Source: Capnocytophaga leadbetteri
Lineage (GTDB): Bacteria > Bacteroidota > Bacteroidia > Flavobacteriales > Flavobacteriaceae
Direction: 5' to 3'
Length of the DNA: 64,000 bases
Assembly (NCBI RefSeq): GCF_003054025.1
Contig: NZ_QBKG01000006.1
Location: 1-64,000, forward strand
In this document: positions 25,313 through 34,597 of the stretch, piece by piece
Layout: every line of letters begins with the position of its first letter
Position numbering within the stretch: position 1 is the stretch's first letter
The notes under the pieces: generated by a model
Database searches by the model: none
The model's input: the letters and a program-made list of their open reading frames with translations, nothing else
What the model was told of the DNA's origin: nothing
Program-made: the position numbers and the translations under genes

Positions 25313-28300
25313 TTAGAATGTTAATTTCAATCCCATATTATACACGCGGGCGTTGATAGCAGGCGAAGTGCCTAAACCGTCAATCCCCTTGTTGAACAAG
25401 GCATTGCTACCCACTTCAGGGTCGTATAGCGAATACTTAGTAAGCGTAAAGAGGTTTTGAGCGCTACCGTAGATGCGTAGCGAGCGCAAGCCTCCTATCT
25501 TTTTCAGAATAGTTAGCGGGAAGGTATAACCTATTTGTACGTTTTTAAGGCGCAAATAAGAACCGTCTTCTATATAAAAGGTACTTGGCAATGCGTTGCC
25601 GCCGCTGTAGTTGTCAGTCTTAGCGATAGGCAACTTAGTATTCCGATTGGTAGGTGTCCAAGAGTTCAAAGCATCTACAGGAGCGTTAGTGTCGTAATTG
25701 AAGTACAAATCATACTTAGCTGCTGAGAAAATCTCATTGCCTGCTACCCCTTGGAAGAAAGCGGTAAAATCCCAATTGCGGTAGTTTAAGTTAAGGTTAT
25801 AACCAAAAGTAAAGTCTGGGGTAGGATTACCTATTACTTGTTTGTCTTCTTCTTTTAGCTGTTTAGCCACTTTAGCAGTACCGTCTTTGCCTTCAAAAAG
25901 GAAGTCGCCTTGGTCATTAGTGCCTACTACTTTGTAGCCTAAGAAAGAGCCTATTGGCAAACCTTCTTTAGTGATAGTAGGACGGTCGTTAAACTTACCA
26001 CTCATCAGCTCTCCGCGAATAGGTTGTACCCCTTCGCCCAATGACAATACCTTGTTTTGCATATAGGTTAAGTTGGTTTGGAAGTTAAGAGTGAAATCGT
26101 CCCATTTCTTTCTAAATTCTAATGAAAACTCTAACCCTTTGTTTTCTACAGAAGCGGTGTTGTAGTTAGGCACAGCTCCTTTGTTGATAGTGATAGTTTG
26201 TCCTGAAGAAGGAAGTGATTCGAGCGGTGCTAACAGATTGTTATTGCGCTTGATAAAGTATTCAGCAGTAAGGGTAAGCATATTGTTGAGTACTCCTACC
26301 TCAATAGCCGCGTTAGATGAAATGGAAGTTTCCCAAGTAAGGTCTTGTTGCGCAAAACGAGTAACATAACCATATTGGCGCGAGTTGCCAAAAGCAGCAG
26401 GTACAGGGCCATATGCCAAGTTTAAGAACGTATAAGGGTCGATAAAGTTAGCCCCCAACTCGCCATAGCTGGCGCGTAGTTTCAGTTTGCTAAGCAGTTC
26501 AGGGTTAAACCAATGCTCTGAATGCAAATTCCAACCTACTGATACTGAAGGGAAGTAACCCACGCGATGCCCTTTAGCAAATTTAGACGACTCATCACGG
26601 CGCAAACTAAGCGATAGCAAATATTTATTGCTATAATCGTAATTAAGCCTACCAAAGAAAGAAAGCAGTGCAGCATTTTCCTGATTAGACCCCACTACCC
26701 CTTCGCCGTTATACGTTTTTACCGTAGGGGCTCCTAAATCGTGTACGCCTGAGCTAATTGAGTTTTTGCGGTAAAACTCGCGCATCCAGCTCGTACCCAA
26801 TAGGGCATCAATATGGTGTTTCTTTTGGAAAGTACGGTTGAGTGTAAGTAGGTTATCAATAGTATAATTGAAGTTTTCAGCTCTTCCTTCAGATAGCGAA
26901 GTGCGTGCGGTTTGGTTAAGTTTGTTATCAGCAGTACCATCAGCGTTAAAGAAGGTATCATAAGCTGGTACGTGCTTATAGGTATTAGTATTTACATAAG
27001 TTCCTGCTACGTTTAGCTTGTACTGCAAACCTTTCATCAGTTTAAAAGTACCTGCCAAACTACCTGTAGCACTAGTATTGCGAGTAAAAGCGTCTTGCTT
27101 ATAGATAGCTGCCAAAGGGTTAGAAATATTGGTATTAGTGATAGAATAACCTTTTGATGCAGCGGTTGATACATAACGCCCGTGTTCGTCTGTTACCGGT
27201 ATAGTAGGCATCTCAAGAGTGCGACCCCCCGGAGGCGATACTTTTTTAGTATTAGTGATAGACAGCTTTTCACTCAAAGAAAATCTACCTTTTTTAAAAG
27301 TAGCATTAATACGCGCCATATACTTATCGTATTCTGATTTAATGATGATACCCTCTTGTCTTACATAGCCCAAACTGGTATTAAAAGTAGAGTTTTCACT
27401 TCCTCCTGATACGCTGGCGTTAAAGCTACTCATTGGCGCATTGCGGTAGTACAAATCTTGCCAATCAGTACTGCGATTAGGGTCAGTGGGGTTTACGTTC
27501 TGAGGAGCGCGGTCGTAAGCCGGACTGTTGTCTGCCACTTGGTTAGCAAAAGTACGCCATTGCTCTGCGTTCATCATATCGAGCATTTTTGAAGGGGTTT
27601 GGTAAGAGTACGAAGCATCTACTTGCACTATAGTCTTACCGCTCTTACCGTCTTTAGTAGTAACGAGTACTACCCCATTAGCAGCGCGCGAACCGTAGAT
27701 AGCGGCTGCCGAACCGTCTTTAAGTATCTCTATCGACTCAATATCCGAAGGGTTAAGCGCATCAAGCCCATCGGCTATTGCCCCATCGATGATGTATAAC
27801 GGTGCGGTAGCGCCAAACGAACCTGCACCACGTACTACTATATTTACCTCAGCCCCTGCGATACCGCCACGTTGCAAGATTTCTACCCCTGGGGTACGCC
27901 CTTGTAGGGCTGAAGCCACATTGGCAGTAACTTGCTTTTGCACCTCTTTAGCCGATACCGAAGATACTGCTGCCGTCATACTCGACTTTTTCTGAACTCC
28001 GTAGCCTACTACCACTACTTCTTCTAACTGTTGGTTTTCGTCTTTCATTTGCACATTGATAGTGCCACGACCATTTATTGCAATATTTTGCGTTACCATA
28101 CCGATATACGAAAACTCCAAAGTAGCCCCTTTGGCTACATTATCGAGTGCGTAATTACCATTCATATCGGTACTGACTCCTTTAGTAGTGCCTTTTACCA
28201 CTACACTTACCCCCATAAGAGGTTCTTTGTTAGCATCGGTTACCTTTCCTTTTACGTTAAGCGACTGTGCCCACGCCGAAAAAGTACACAGACATAGCAA

Positions 28301-28345
28301 CAGTAATGCTGCCCAATGTCTTTTCATCATTGCTTTGTCTCGCAT
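25313..28345 (-). CDS. SusC/RagA-family TonB-linked outer-membrane transporter
   Basis: A 1010-residue TonB-dependent channel. The signal peptide ends near TFSAWAQ and a carboxypeptidase-regulatory-like domain follows (VKGKVTDANKEPLMGVSVVV). Next come EEVVVVGYGVQKKSSMT at the TonB box, plug motifs (IVVRGAGSFGATAPLYIIDG and AAIYGSRAANGVVLVTTKDG), and a barrel ending in phenylalanine (MGLKLTF). A start at Met7 (28327, MKRHWAALLL) gives the better signal peptide. It opens a unit of susC-susD and two propeller proteins. No sensor gene (hybrid two-component, SusR or ECF sigma/anti-sigma) sits next to it. Confidence 0.9.
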   Translation of the reverse strand: MRDKAMMKRHWAALLLLCLCTFSAWAQSLNVKGKVTDANKEPLMGVSVVVKGTTKGVSTDMNGNYALDNVAKGATLEFSYIGMVTQNIAINGRGTINVQMKDENQQLEEVVVVGYGVQKKSSMTAAVSSVSAKEVQKQVTANVASALQGRTPGVEILQRGGIAGAEVNIVVRGAGSFGATAPLYIIDGAIADGLDALNPSDIESIEILKDGSAAAIYGSRAANGVVLVTTKDGKSGKTIVQVDASYSYQTPSKMLDMMNAEQWRTFANQVADNSPAYDRAPQNVNPTDPNRSTDWQDLYYRNAPMSSFNASVSGGSENSTFNTSLGYVRQEGIIIKSEYDKYMARINATFKKGRFSLSEKLSITNTKKVSPPGGRTLEMPTIPVTDEHGRYVSTAASKGYSITNTNISNPLAAIYKQDAFTRNTSATGSLAGTFKLMKGLQYKLNVAGTYVNTNTYKHVPAYDTFFNADGTADNKLNQTARTSLSEGRAENFNYTIDNLLTLNRTFQKKHHIDALLGTSWMREFYRKNSISSGVHDLGAPTVKTYNGEGVVGSNQENAALLSFFGRLNYDYSNKYLLSLSLRRDESSKFAKGHRVGYFPSVSVGWNLHSEHWFNPELLSKLKLRASYGELGANFIDPYTFLNLAYGPVPAAFGNSRQYGYVTRFAQQDLTWETSISSNAAIEVGVLNNMLTLTAEYFIKRNNNLLAPLESLPSSGQTITINKGAVPNYNTASVENKGLEFSLEFRKKWDDFTLNFQTNLTYMQNKVLSLGEGVQPIRGELMSGKFNDRPTITKEGLPIGSFLGYKVVGTNDQGDFLFEGKDGTAKVAKQLKEEDKQVIGNPTPDFTFGYNLNLNYRNWDFTAFFQGVAGNEIFSAAKYDLYFNYDTNAPVDALNSWTPTNRNTKLPIAKTDNYSGGNALPSTFYIEDGSYLRLKNVQIGYTFPLTILKKIGGLRSLRIYGSAQNLFTLTKYSLYDPEVGSNALFNKGIDGLGTSPAINARVYNMGLKLTF

Positions 28346-28680
28346 AGTTCCTTTTTTTTAGTTGTTAATTTTCTAATTATTTTTATTGACGGTGCAAAGT
28401 AAAAACAAAAAAAAAAAAATGCAAGCATTTTATTAAATATTTTTATTTAAATAGCCATTTTTTAGTCAGTATAAAATATAAAATACAGATTATCAGTTAA
28501 ATATACAAAATAGCTATTTATAAAATATTTCGTACTTTTTCGCATTTCTGATAAAAACGCATTTATTTTTACCCTAAAAAAGGGGTAATTACACTAAAAA
28601 CGAAAATAAAACCCCCAAGTTTTCCAAAGAAAAAGGGGGTAAATAATAAAAATTTTAATTATTATCAATATTTCAATTAA
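28346..28680. other. AT-rich intergenic region between susC and pabC
   Basis: A 335-bp gap with no coding frame. It has an A13-type run near 28407-28419, a small hairpin TTACCC...GGGTAA (28569-28588) and the pabC terminator (28611-28640). A minus-strand near-match to the -7 box (TTACTTTG, 28395-28402) may serve susC, but no clear -33 box accompanies it. Confidence 0.5.
28604..28640 (-). terminator. Terminator of the pabB-pabC operon
   Basis: On the minus strand, ACCCCC (28640-28635) pairs with GGGGGT (28616-28611) around a loop that can itself fold (TTTTC with GAAAA). TTTTATTTT follows at 28610-28602. Confidence 0.65.
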
Positions 28681-29277
28681 CTAATTAACTAATTGGCTAA
28701 TTGGCAAACTAAGCTCTCCCATATCGAGCATAGCATTGATAAAGCCTATTTGTTCAAAGTGATGAATATCGGTGTAGTGTATCGGGGCTTCCTTTATTTT
28801 ACCTTCTTTAAGCAATCGCTGACGACAGGTGCCATTAAGAAGATAAGTAGAGGGCGTAACCCATTGTCGTCCGTCAAAAAAGATGATATTAGCATAGCTA
28901 CTATCGGTTACCTTGCCGTTTTTAACAAAGATAACCTCATCAGTACCCGCACTTTCCTTTAGTGTATTGAGGAAAGTGCGGTCTAAAAACTTATAGCTAT
29001 AGTCCAAAAAGTCGGCTTCTACGCATTTAATAGTAGCAATAGGGCGTATCTGATAAGGTAGCACCTCTATCGTGGGACACTCACTGCCGTATACTATGCG
29101 GATTTTGTGCTTCCCTTGGGTAGGCAAAGTGACTTTTTCGATAATATCGGACAGCGAAAGTACCTTTTTGTTAGCAAAGAAATGCGAAAAAGTATTGCAC
29201 ACGCGCTCTTGGTGATATTCCAAATGAAAAACACGTCCGTCAGAGAGCTTTATCGTTTCAATAAATTGGTGAAGCAT
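28681..29277 (-). CDS. pabC: Aminotransferase class IV, probable 4-amino-4-deoxychorismate lyase
   Basis: A 198-residue PLP enzyme, a short form of the class IV family that is common in Bacteroidetes (E. coli PabC is about 269). Seen are the PLP lysine in DYSYKFLDRTFLN, the VTDSSYANIIFFDG cofactor-binding strand (the usual E before SSxxN is replaced by D) and LLNGTCRQRLL, the phosphate/substrate segment. It should convert aminodeoxychorismate to p-aminobenzoate and pyruvate for folate synthesis. Its ATG overlaps the pabB stop as TGATG, indicating coupled translation. The alternative, a D-amino-acid or branched-chain transaminase, is less likely next to pabB. Confidence 0.8.
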   Translation of the reverse strand: MLHQFIETIKLSDGRVFHLEYHQERVCNTFSHFFANKKVLSLSDIIEKVTLPTQGKHKIRIVYGSECPTIEVLPYQIRPIATIKCVEADFLDYSYKFLDRTFLNTLKESAGTDEVIFVKNGKVTDSSYANIIFFDGRQWVTPSTYLLNGTCRQRLLKEGKIKEAPIHYTDIHHFEQIGFINAMLDMGELSLPISQLVN

Positions 29278-30224
29278 CAGATAGGTATATATATTTTCTC
29301 AATAATCTCGTTATACTCGTTTAGCGGCTGGCTTTGGGCAGTAATCCCTGCGCCACTCTTGTAGAAATAGCGGTCGCCTATGCGCTCTATAAAGCGTATC
29401 AACACAAAACTATCTACCGTCTTGCCGTCAAAAACGCCTGCAATGCCGGTATAAAAACCGCGCTCATAGGTCTCTGCCTCATCAATCACCACTACCGATT
29501 TCTCTTTAGGCGCTCCTGCTATAGAGCCTGCCGGAAGCATAGCCGCTAACAAGTCGCCTAAATGTTCTTGCCAATTGGCAGGCAACTCCCCTACTATTTC
29601 AGAGCTGGTCTGAAGGAGGTCGCCAGTAGATTTTTTGATAACATCTACATACCTAAAGCGAGTGGTATGCACATTGGTAGCTACTTTTTGCAAATCGTCA
29701 GACAAGAGCCGCACCACCTTATGATGCTCGTCAATCTCCTTTTCATTATGCAATAAAGTAGCCTCGGCATCGGGGATAGTGGCACTGATAGTCCCTTTCA
29801 TCGGATAGGTTTTTATCAAATTATCTTCTATTTTCACAAAAATCTCGGGCGAAAAGCACACCCAATCGTCTTTGTATAGCATTTTATACTTAGCAGAAGC
29901 ATTCTGATACACTTCAGGCAGTGAAACTGGCGATATTTCGGTAGCAAAAGTGAGATTTACAAGCTCAGTATCGCCATTTTTCAGATGAGAATGCACTTTA
30001 TTAAAGGCTTTTTCAAACTCTGGGTAAGCAACAGGGTGTTTTTCTATAGGGATAGGGACAGCATTTGCCTTTTTCTCTTCTGAAAAAGAGAATTGTATAT
30101 CGCTCGGAAGCTCAGAGAGCGGAAATACGTGTCCGTTTTCTCCTTTGTAATCAATAATAAACAGACAGGGTGTGCCTTGCTGTCCGAAGTCGTTAAGACT
30201 TTTTTTCCAATTGTTAGTGTTCAT
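29277..30224 (-). CDS. pabB: Aminodeoxychorismate synthase component I
   Basis: A 315-residue chorismate-binding enzyme lacking most of the N-terminal domain of full-length PabB (about 450), as in the compact forms of this group. Recognisable are FSPEIFVKI, the KTYPMKGTI active-site strand, DEHHKVVRLLSDDL, the PAGSIAGAPKEKS helix-loop and YERGFYTGIAGVF near the end. With glutamine amidotransferase it makes 4-amino-4-deoxychorismate. The amidotransferase subunit (PabA) is not in the window. The KG rather than PIAGT-type motif argues against a salicylate or isochorismate synthase. The minus-strand promoter is at 30249-30276. Confidence 0.85.
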   Translation of the reverse strand: MNTNNWKKSLNDFGQQGTPCLFIIDYKGENGHVFPLSELPSDIQFSFSEEKKANAVPIPIEKHPVAYPEFEKAFNKVHSHLKNGDTELVNLTFATEISPVSLPEVYQNASAKYKMLYKDDWVCFSPEIFVKIEDNLIKTYPMKGTISATIPDAEATLLHNEKEIDEHHKVVRLLSDDLQKVATNVHTTRFRYVDVIKKSTGDLLQTSSEIVGELPANWQEHLGDLLAAMLPAGSIAGAPKEKSVVVIDEAETYERGFYTGIAGVFDGKTVDSFVLIRFIERIGDRYFYKSGAGITAQSQPLNEYNEIIEKIYIPI

Positions 30225-30248
30225 TAGTTTTTCTTAATTTTTAGGAGG

Positions 30249-30276
30249 CAAAAGTAATAAAAATAATTCATTCAAA
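30249..30276 (-). promoter_or_regulatory. Probable pabB promoter
   Basis: On the minus strand TACTTTTG (30249-30256) fits TAnnTTTG, and TTTG lies at 30273-30276, but the 16-nt spacer is shorter than the usual 19-21. It is 25 nt before the pabB ATG. Confidence 0.45.
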
Positions 30277-30282
30277 GTATAT

Positions 30283-30326
30283 TGATCTTACACTCATCTT
30301 ACACTGATCCTACACTGATCTTACAC
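30283..30326 (+). repeat. Four 11-bp tandem repeats between pabB and lepA
   Basis: TGATCTTACAC, TCATCTTACAC, TGATCCTACAC and TGATCTTACAC are head to tail, followed by a degenerate TCATATCTCG and TTCGGTGAT. The 11-bp period is close to one helical turn. The arrays before mutL (4169) and before the PLP enzyme (50227) share the period and the TTCGGTG motif. Confidence 0.75.
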
Positions 30327-30375
30327 TCATATCTCGTTCGGTGATTAAAGTTTGCTAATCTGCTAATTTGCTAAT

Positions 30376-30406
30376 TTTGCTAATTTGCTAATTATTCGTA
30401 TATTTG
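30376..30406 (+). promoter_or_regulatory. lepA promoter
   Basis: TTTG (30376-30379), a 19-nt spacer and TATATTTG (30399-30406). The -33 box is one of several TTTG tetramers supplied by the TTTGCTAA direct repeats at 30352-30391. The whole 36-bp block is nearly identical to the promoter at 50336-50366. Confidence 0.75.
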
Positions 30407-30448
30407 CCCCTTTAATTATAATAGTTAATAGCGAAATCGTAATACCCG

Positions 30449-32245
30449 ATGAAAAACATCCGTAATTTCTGCATTATTGCACATATTGACCACGGCAAGA
30501 GTACCCTTGCTGACCGCCTACTCGACTTTACCCAAACCGTAACCGAACGCGAAAAACAAGACCAATTGCTAGATAATATGGACTTAGAGCGCGAGCGCGG
30601 CATCACTATCAAAAGCCACGCTATACAGATGGAGTACGTGTATAAAGGCGAAACTTATATCCTTAACCTTATCGATACCCCCGGTCACGTGGATTTCTCT
30701 TACGAAGTATCGCGCTCTATAGCGGCTTGTGAGGGGGCGCTGCTGATAGTAGATGCAGCCCAAAGCATTCAGGCTCAGACGATTTCTAACCTGTACTTGG
30801 CTCTTGAAAACGACCTTGAAATCATACCCATACTCAACAAAATAGACCTACCCAGCGCTAACCCTGAGGAGGTGAAAGACGATATAGTAGACCTACTGGG
30901 CTGCTCGCCTGATGATATTATCCCTGCCAGTGGTAAGACCGGCTTGGGCGTAGAGGCTATTTTAGAGGCGATTATCGAGCGTATCCCTGCCCCTAAAGGC
31001 GACCCTAAAGCACCGCTGCAAGCGCTTATCTTCGACTCGGTGTACAACTCTTTCCGCGGGGTCGAAACTTACTTCCGCGTGATGAATGGCGAGATACGCA
31101 AAGGGCAGAAAATCAAATTTATGTCTAACGGCAAGACCTACGATGCCGACGAGGTGGGTACCCTTAAGCTCAACCAAGTGCCTAAGCAAGTGATTAGTGC
31201 GGGCGATGTAGGTTATCTTATCACCGGTATCAAAGATGCGCGCGAGGTGAAAGTGGGCGATACCATTACCTCGGCAGTCGATGGCTGTAAGGAGGCTATC
31301 GATGGCTTTGAGAACGTAAAACCGATGGTATTTGCGGGTATCTATCCGGTAGATACTGAAGATTACGAAGAGCTACGCGCCTCAATGGAAAAGCTACAGC
31401 TAAACGATGCTTCACTAGTGTTTACCCCAGAGAGTTCGGCGGCTTTGGGCTTTGGTTTCCGTTGTGGTTTCTTGGGTATGCTACACTTAGAGATTGTGCA
31501 AGAGCGCTTAGAGCGCGAGTTTGGTATGACGGTGATTACCACCGTGCCTAACGTTAGTTACCACGCCTTTACCAAGAAAGAACCTGAAAAAGCGATTATC
31601 GTTAATAACCCTTCTGACCTGCCAGACCCTTCGAAATTAGACCGTGTAGAAGAGCCTTATATCAAGGCGAGCATCATTACCAAATCGGACTTTGTAGGGC
31701 AAGTAATGTCGCTCTGTATAGAAAAACGCGGACAGATAACCAATCAGCACTACCTCACCCCTGAGCGTGTAGAGCTAAACTTTGATATGCCTTTGGCCGA
31801 GATAGTGTTTGACTTCTACGACCGCCTCAAAACGGTGAGCAAGGGCTATGCTTCGTTTGACTACTCCCCTATCGGAATGCGTGCTTCTAACCTTGTGAAG
31901 GTCGATATTCTTATCAACTCGCAGTCGGTAGATGCGCTTTCGGCTCTTATCCACGCTGATAATGCTTATAATATAGGTAAGAAGATGTGCGAGAAGCTGC
32001 GTGAGCTCATACCGCGCCAGCAGTTCGACATACCTATACAGGCGGCTATTGGAGCTAAAATCATCTCGCGCGAGACTATTAAAGCCTTGCGTAAGGACGT
32101 TACTGCCAAGTGTTATGGAGGGGACATCTCGCGTAAGCGTAAGCTATTGGAGAAACAGAAAGCCGGTAAGAAACGTATGCGCCAAGTCGGCAACGTAGAG
32201 ATACCACAAAGCGCCTTTATGGCGGTGTTGAAGTTGAATGACTAG
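30449..32245 (+). CDS. lepA: Elongation factor 4 (LepA)
   Basis: A 598-residue translational GTPase of normal LepA length. G motifs: AHIDHGKST (G1), RGITIKS (G2), DTPGHVDF (G3) and NKIDLP (G4). The LepA-specific C-terminal domain includes [19 protein letters not shown] and lacks EF-G domain IV. It acts on stalled or mistranslocated ribosomes. Its own promoter lies 43 bp upstream, and it faces away from pabB. Codon use and GC content are higher than in the AT-rich genes that follow. Confidence 0.97.
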   Translation: MKNIRNFCIIAHIDHGKSTLADRLLDFTQTVTEREKQDQLLDNMDLERERGITIKSHAIQMEYVYKGETYILNLIDTPGHVDFSYEVSRSIAACEGALLIVDAAQSIQAQTISNLYLALENDLEIIPILNKIDLPSANPEEVKDDIVDLLGCSPDDIIPASGKTGLGVEAILEAIIERIPAPKGDPKAPLQALIFDSVYNSFRGVETYFRVMNGEIRKGQKIKFMSNGKTYDADEVGTLKLNQVPKQVISAGDVGYLITGIKDAREVKVGDTITSAVDGCKEAIDGFENVKPMVFAGIYPVDTEDYEELRASMEKLQLNDASLVFTPESSAALGFGFRCGFLGMLHLEIVQERLEREFGMTVITTVPNVSYHAFTKKEPEKAIIVNNPSDLPDPSKLDRVEEPYIKASIITKSDFVGQVMSLCIEKRGQITNQHYLTPERVELNFDMPLAEIVFDFYDRLKTVSKGYASFDYSPIGMRASNLVKVDILINSQSVDALSALIHADNAYNIGKKMCEKLRELIPRQQFDIPIQAAIGAKIISRETIKALRKDVTAKCYGGDISRKRKLLEKQKAGKKRMRQVGNVEIPQSAFMAVLKLND

Positions 32246-32315
32246 AAAACACAATACTGTAGGCATTTTTTATATACTTTAGGCAAATAACATTTTTAAT
32301 ATATACAATATACAA

Positions 32316-33317
32316 ATGAAAAAATTAGGATTATTATTTTTATTGATTGGAACATTTTTTTCTTGCCAAAAGAAAGAAGATAGTTACTTAGAAGACCCTT
32401 ACAAAGGTAAATTAAAAGTTACATATATGGAAGAAGCAAAGGGTTGGGTAAAGAATATAGCACTGCATAATGAAGACCTTTATTTCATAAGGCAAGACCC
32501 TTTTATTGGAAAAATAGATTCAAAAGGAAATACTTCTTCTGTAACAGTTACAAAATCTGATAATTTTAATATTAACAATGATGGTTCAAGCGTTGCTTTC
32601 TCTGACAGTGGAGATATTTATTATACAGAAGGTCGTTTACGTGCTCATAAGATTTTTAAATACACACCAAGCACTCAACAAACTACAGAAATTGAAGTAA
32701 AATACACTCCCTCATATTTTGGAGGAAGTGAGGGTATCCTTGCGTTAACTCGTTACAATAGCAATGAATTTATGTTTTTTGATTTCTATTCAAAAACAAT
32801 CAAAAGATATTTTCATAATTTAGGAACTATTGTTGATGTAATGGGGTCAGGAAGAGATGAAATTTCTGATGGGACTGGCATAAACGCAAGCTTTCGAGGT
32901 ATTTTCCAAATGGCTGTGTTTGGAAAAGATATATATGTTATTGATGGAAAAAAAAGCATTCGTAAAATAGAACCAGAAGGCACATCTTTTAAAGTTACTA
33001 CTTTACTCAAAAACTACTCTGGAACCATAAACGATTTAGCTATTGATGATGATGGAGTAATTTATGTAGTTGCTCGTAATCAAGGCATTTTGAAATTTAA
33101 CCCAACAACTAACAAATTAGAAGACTACTTATCGGGAAAATACATTGAATTGAAAACTCCTAAAAGCGGACTGGGGTATAATGATGTAGATTTTGATGTA
33201 GATGTTATATCTATTAAAGGGAAAGATATGTATTTAGCTCTTTCTACAACTCTGATAAAAATAGCCAACTTCAAAGAGGAAATCGCTAAATATCTTTTAG
33301 AACGAGAAAGGAAGTAA
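32316..33317 (+). CDS. Lipoprotein with NHL/six-bladed propeller-like repeats
   Basis: A 333-residue protein with a lipoprotein signal (lipobox FFSC, Cys17). The body is a string of beta-strand blades of the NHL/SMP-30 type: NIALHNEDLYFIRQ, SVAFSDSGDIYYTEG, MAVFGKDIYVIDGKKSIRKI and DLAIDDDGVIYVVARNQG. A nearby loop reads GSGRDEISDGTGINASFRG. No catalytic residues could be assigned; such lipoproteins often bind ligands at the outer membrane. It begins an AT-rich patch of orphan genes that extends to 35215 and whose base use differs visibly from lepA. Confidence 0.65.
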   Translation: MKKLGLLFLLIGTFFSCQKKEDSYLEDPYKGKLKVTYMEEAKGWVKNIALHNEDLYFIRQDPFIGKIDSKGNTSSVTVTKSDNFNINNDGSSVAFSDSGDIYYTEGRLRAHKIFKYTPSTQQTTEIEVKYTPSYFGGSEGILALTRYNSNEFMFFDFYSKTIKRYFHNLGTIVDVMGSGRDEISDGTGINASFRGIFQMAVFGKDIYVIDGKKSIRKIEPEGTSFKVTTLLKNYSGTINDLAIDDDGVIYVVARNQGILKFNPTTNKLEDYLSGKYIELKTPKSGLGYNDVDFDVDVISIKGKDMYLALSTTLIKIANFKEEIAKYLLERERK

Positions 33318-33364
33318 TCTTTATGGCTTGAATCTGCCAATAAACCAATAATTATCAAAAAGCT

Positions 33365-34144
33365 GTGAATTTATTTAAAAATTTATTTAGTAAAGGCAAG
33401 AAATCAAATAAAAGTAATGATGCTATAGTGAACTCTATCCGAAAGAGTAAAGAATTTAGAGAAGGGAAAAGATGTTTTCATTATGCTAATTTTGGCTTTT
33501 TCTATATCTGTGATGAAAAAGAGTCTGCCTATTATAAGGATATGAACTGTTTTGCCTTAGACAATGTTAATGCTGATTGGGAAGAAAGGGGATGTATTTA
33601 CTATACCAAAGATACTGGTGAGGTGTTTTATAAATCATTTATGAAAGCTGATTATAGGCTTGTAAAAATTGCTAATTCTTTAAATGAGTTATTTGGAGAA
33701 ATTAATATCAATGAAATATTGGTAACAAGGGATGATGACGACTATTACTTGTGGGTAGAAGAAAATTTTCATTCGTATAATATTATTGAATACGTACCCA
33801 AATGTGTAGTTCCTAATATTGATTTACGGACTTATTTAAGTGAAAAACATTCGTATTTTCTTTCACATTATGAAGATTTTTCTAACAAAACATTTATTGA
33901 ATACTTAACAAGAAAAGAAAAGCATATAGCTGATTTAGTACCTTCAAATTTTTATTTTCGTCACGCTAAAGAAGAGAAAGTGATAGATTTAATTGCTGAA
34001 ATCAATTCAAAATCTAAAAAATCACATTTTGAAATAATAGAATTTCTTCCCTCTTGTTTTTTAGGAATCATAGATATGAATGATCTTTCTAAAGAAGATG
34101 CAAATGAGTTAATAAGATTGGGGTTGATATTTCCGCCTAAATAG
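33365..34144 (+). CDS. Hypothetical protein, AT-rich
   Basis: A 259-residue protein with a GTG start (33365). It opens with a basic stretch (NLFKNLFSKGKKSNKS) that can form an amphipathic helix, then mixed alpha/beta sequence with GKRCFHYANFGFFYICDEKE and a run of acidic residues (TRDDDDYYLW, near 122). No signal peptide, no membrane segment and no family I recognise. It probably belongs with its neighbours in a small accessory island. A role as an immunity or effector-associated protein is possible but unsupported. Confidence 0.55.
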   Translation: MNLFKNLFSKGKKSNKSNDAIVNSIRKSKEFREGKRCFHYANFGFFYICDEKESAYYKDMNCFALDNVNADWEERGCIYYTKDTGEVFYKSFMKADYRLVKIANSLNELFGEININEILVTRDDDDYYLWVEENFHSYNIIEYVPKCVVPNIDLRTYLSEKHSYFLSHYEDFSNKTFIEYLTRKEKHIADLVPSNFYFRHAKEEKVIDLIAEINSKSKKSHFEIIEFLPSCFLGIIDMNDLSKEDANELIRLGLIFPPK

Positions 34145-34183
34145 AAAATTCATAAAACTATATAAAGATTGTTAATCCCCTCT

Positions 34184-34564
34184 ATGTCTATCCTCATTGG
34201 CAATAACCTATTTATCGAAGAGCTCCCAATAGATTACAATGGGAAGCTGTTAGATCTCGACCCTTATATTGCACCGCTAAATGCCTTTTTTGATAAGTTG
34301 GAGGTAGAATGTGTTAGGGAGTGTTGTGGTATTGAGGCGTTTTCGTTTATGCCTGAGAATATCCACAAGGCGCTTGTAGGACTCTCTTCTGAAAGTATTG
34401 TAACACAACTTAAAGCAATGCAAACTGCCATTGAAGAACAATGGTGGTACAACACTGTAGGCAGCACTATTCTAAACAATAATTTTGATAAAAAAGTATT
34501 TTTGCAGCTATTAGCGCATATTATAAAAACTATTGAGGACAACACAAACTTTTTAGGAGAGTAA
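34184..34564 (+). CDS. Small hypothetical protein with ECCGIEAFSF motif
   Basis: A 126-residue cytoplasmic protein; the ATG at 34184 is preferred over an upstream TTG at 34169. The notable motif is VECVRECCGIEAFSFMP (about 46-62), and the C-terminal half is helical. From memory it may belong to the uncharacterised family DUF6331, but that is not certain. No signal peptide. It lies 39 bp after the preceding orphan gene and 33 bp before the PLD-like gene, so the three may be co-transcribed. Confidence 0.55.
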   Translation: MSILIGNNLFIEELPIDYNGKLLDLDPYIAPLNAFFDKLEVECVRECCGIEAFSFMPENIHKALVGLSSESIVTQLKAMQTAIEEQWWYNTVGSTILNNNFDKKVFLQLLAHIIKTIEDNTNFLGE

Positions 34565-34597
34565 TTACGATTTTCTTTTTAAAACAACAATATACTT

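Noticed and set aside
28400-28425. A13-type run as a phase-variable promoter spacer for susC
   Set aside because: No clear promoter boxes flank it, so a switching role could not be supported.
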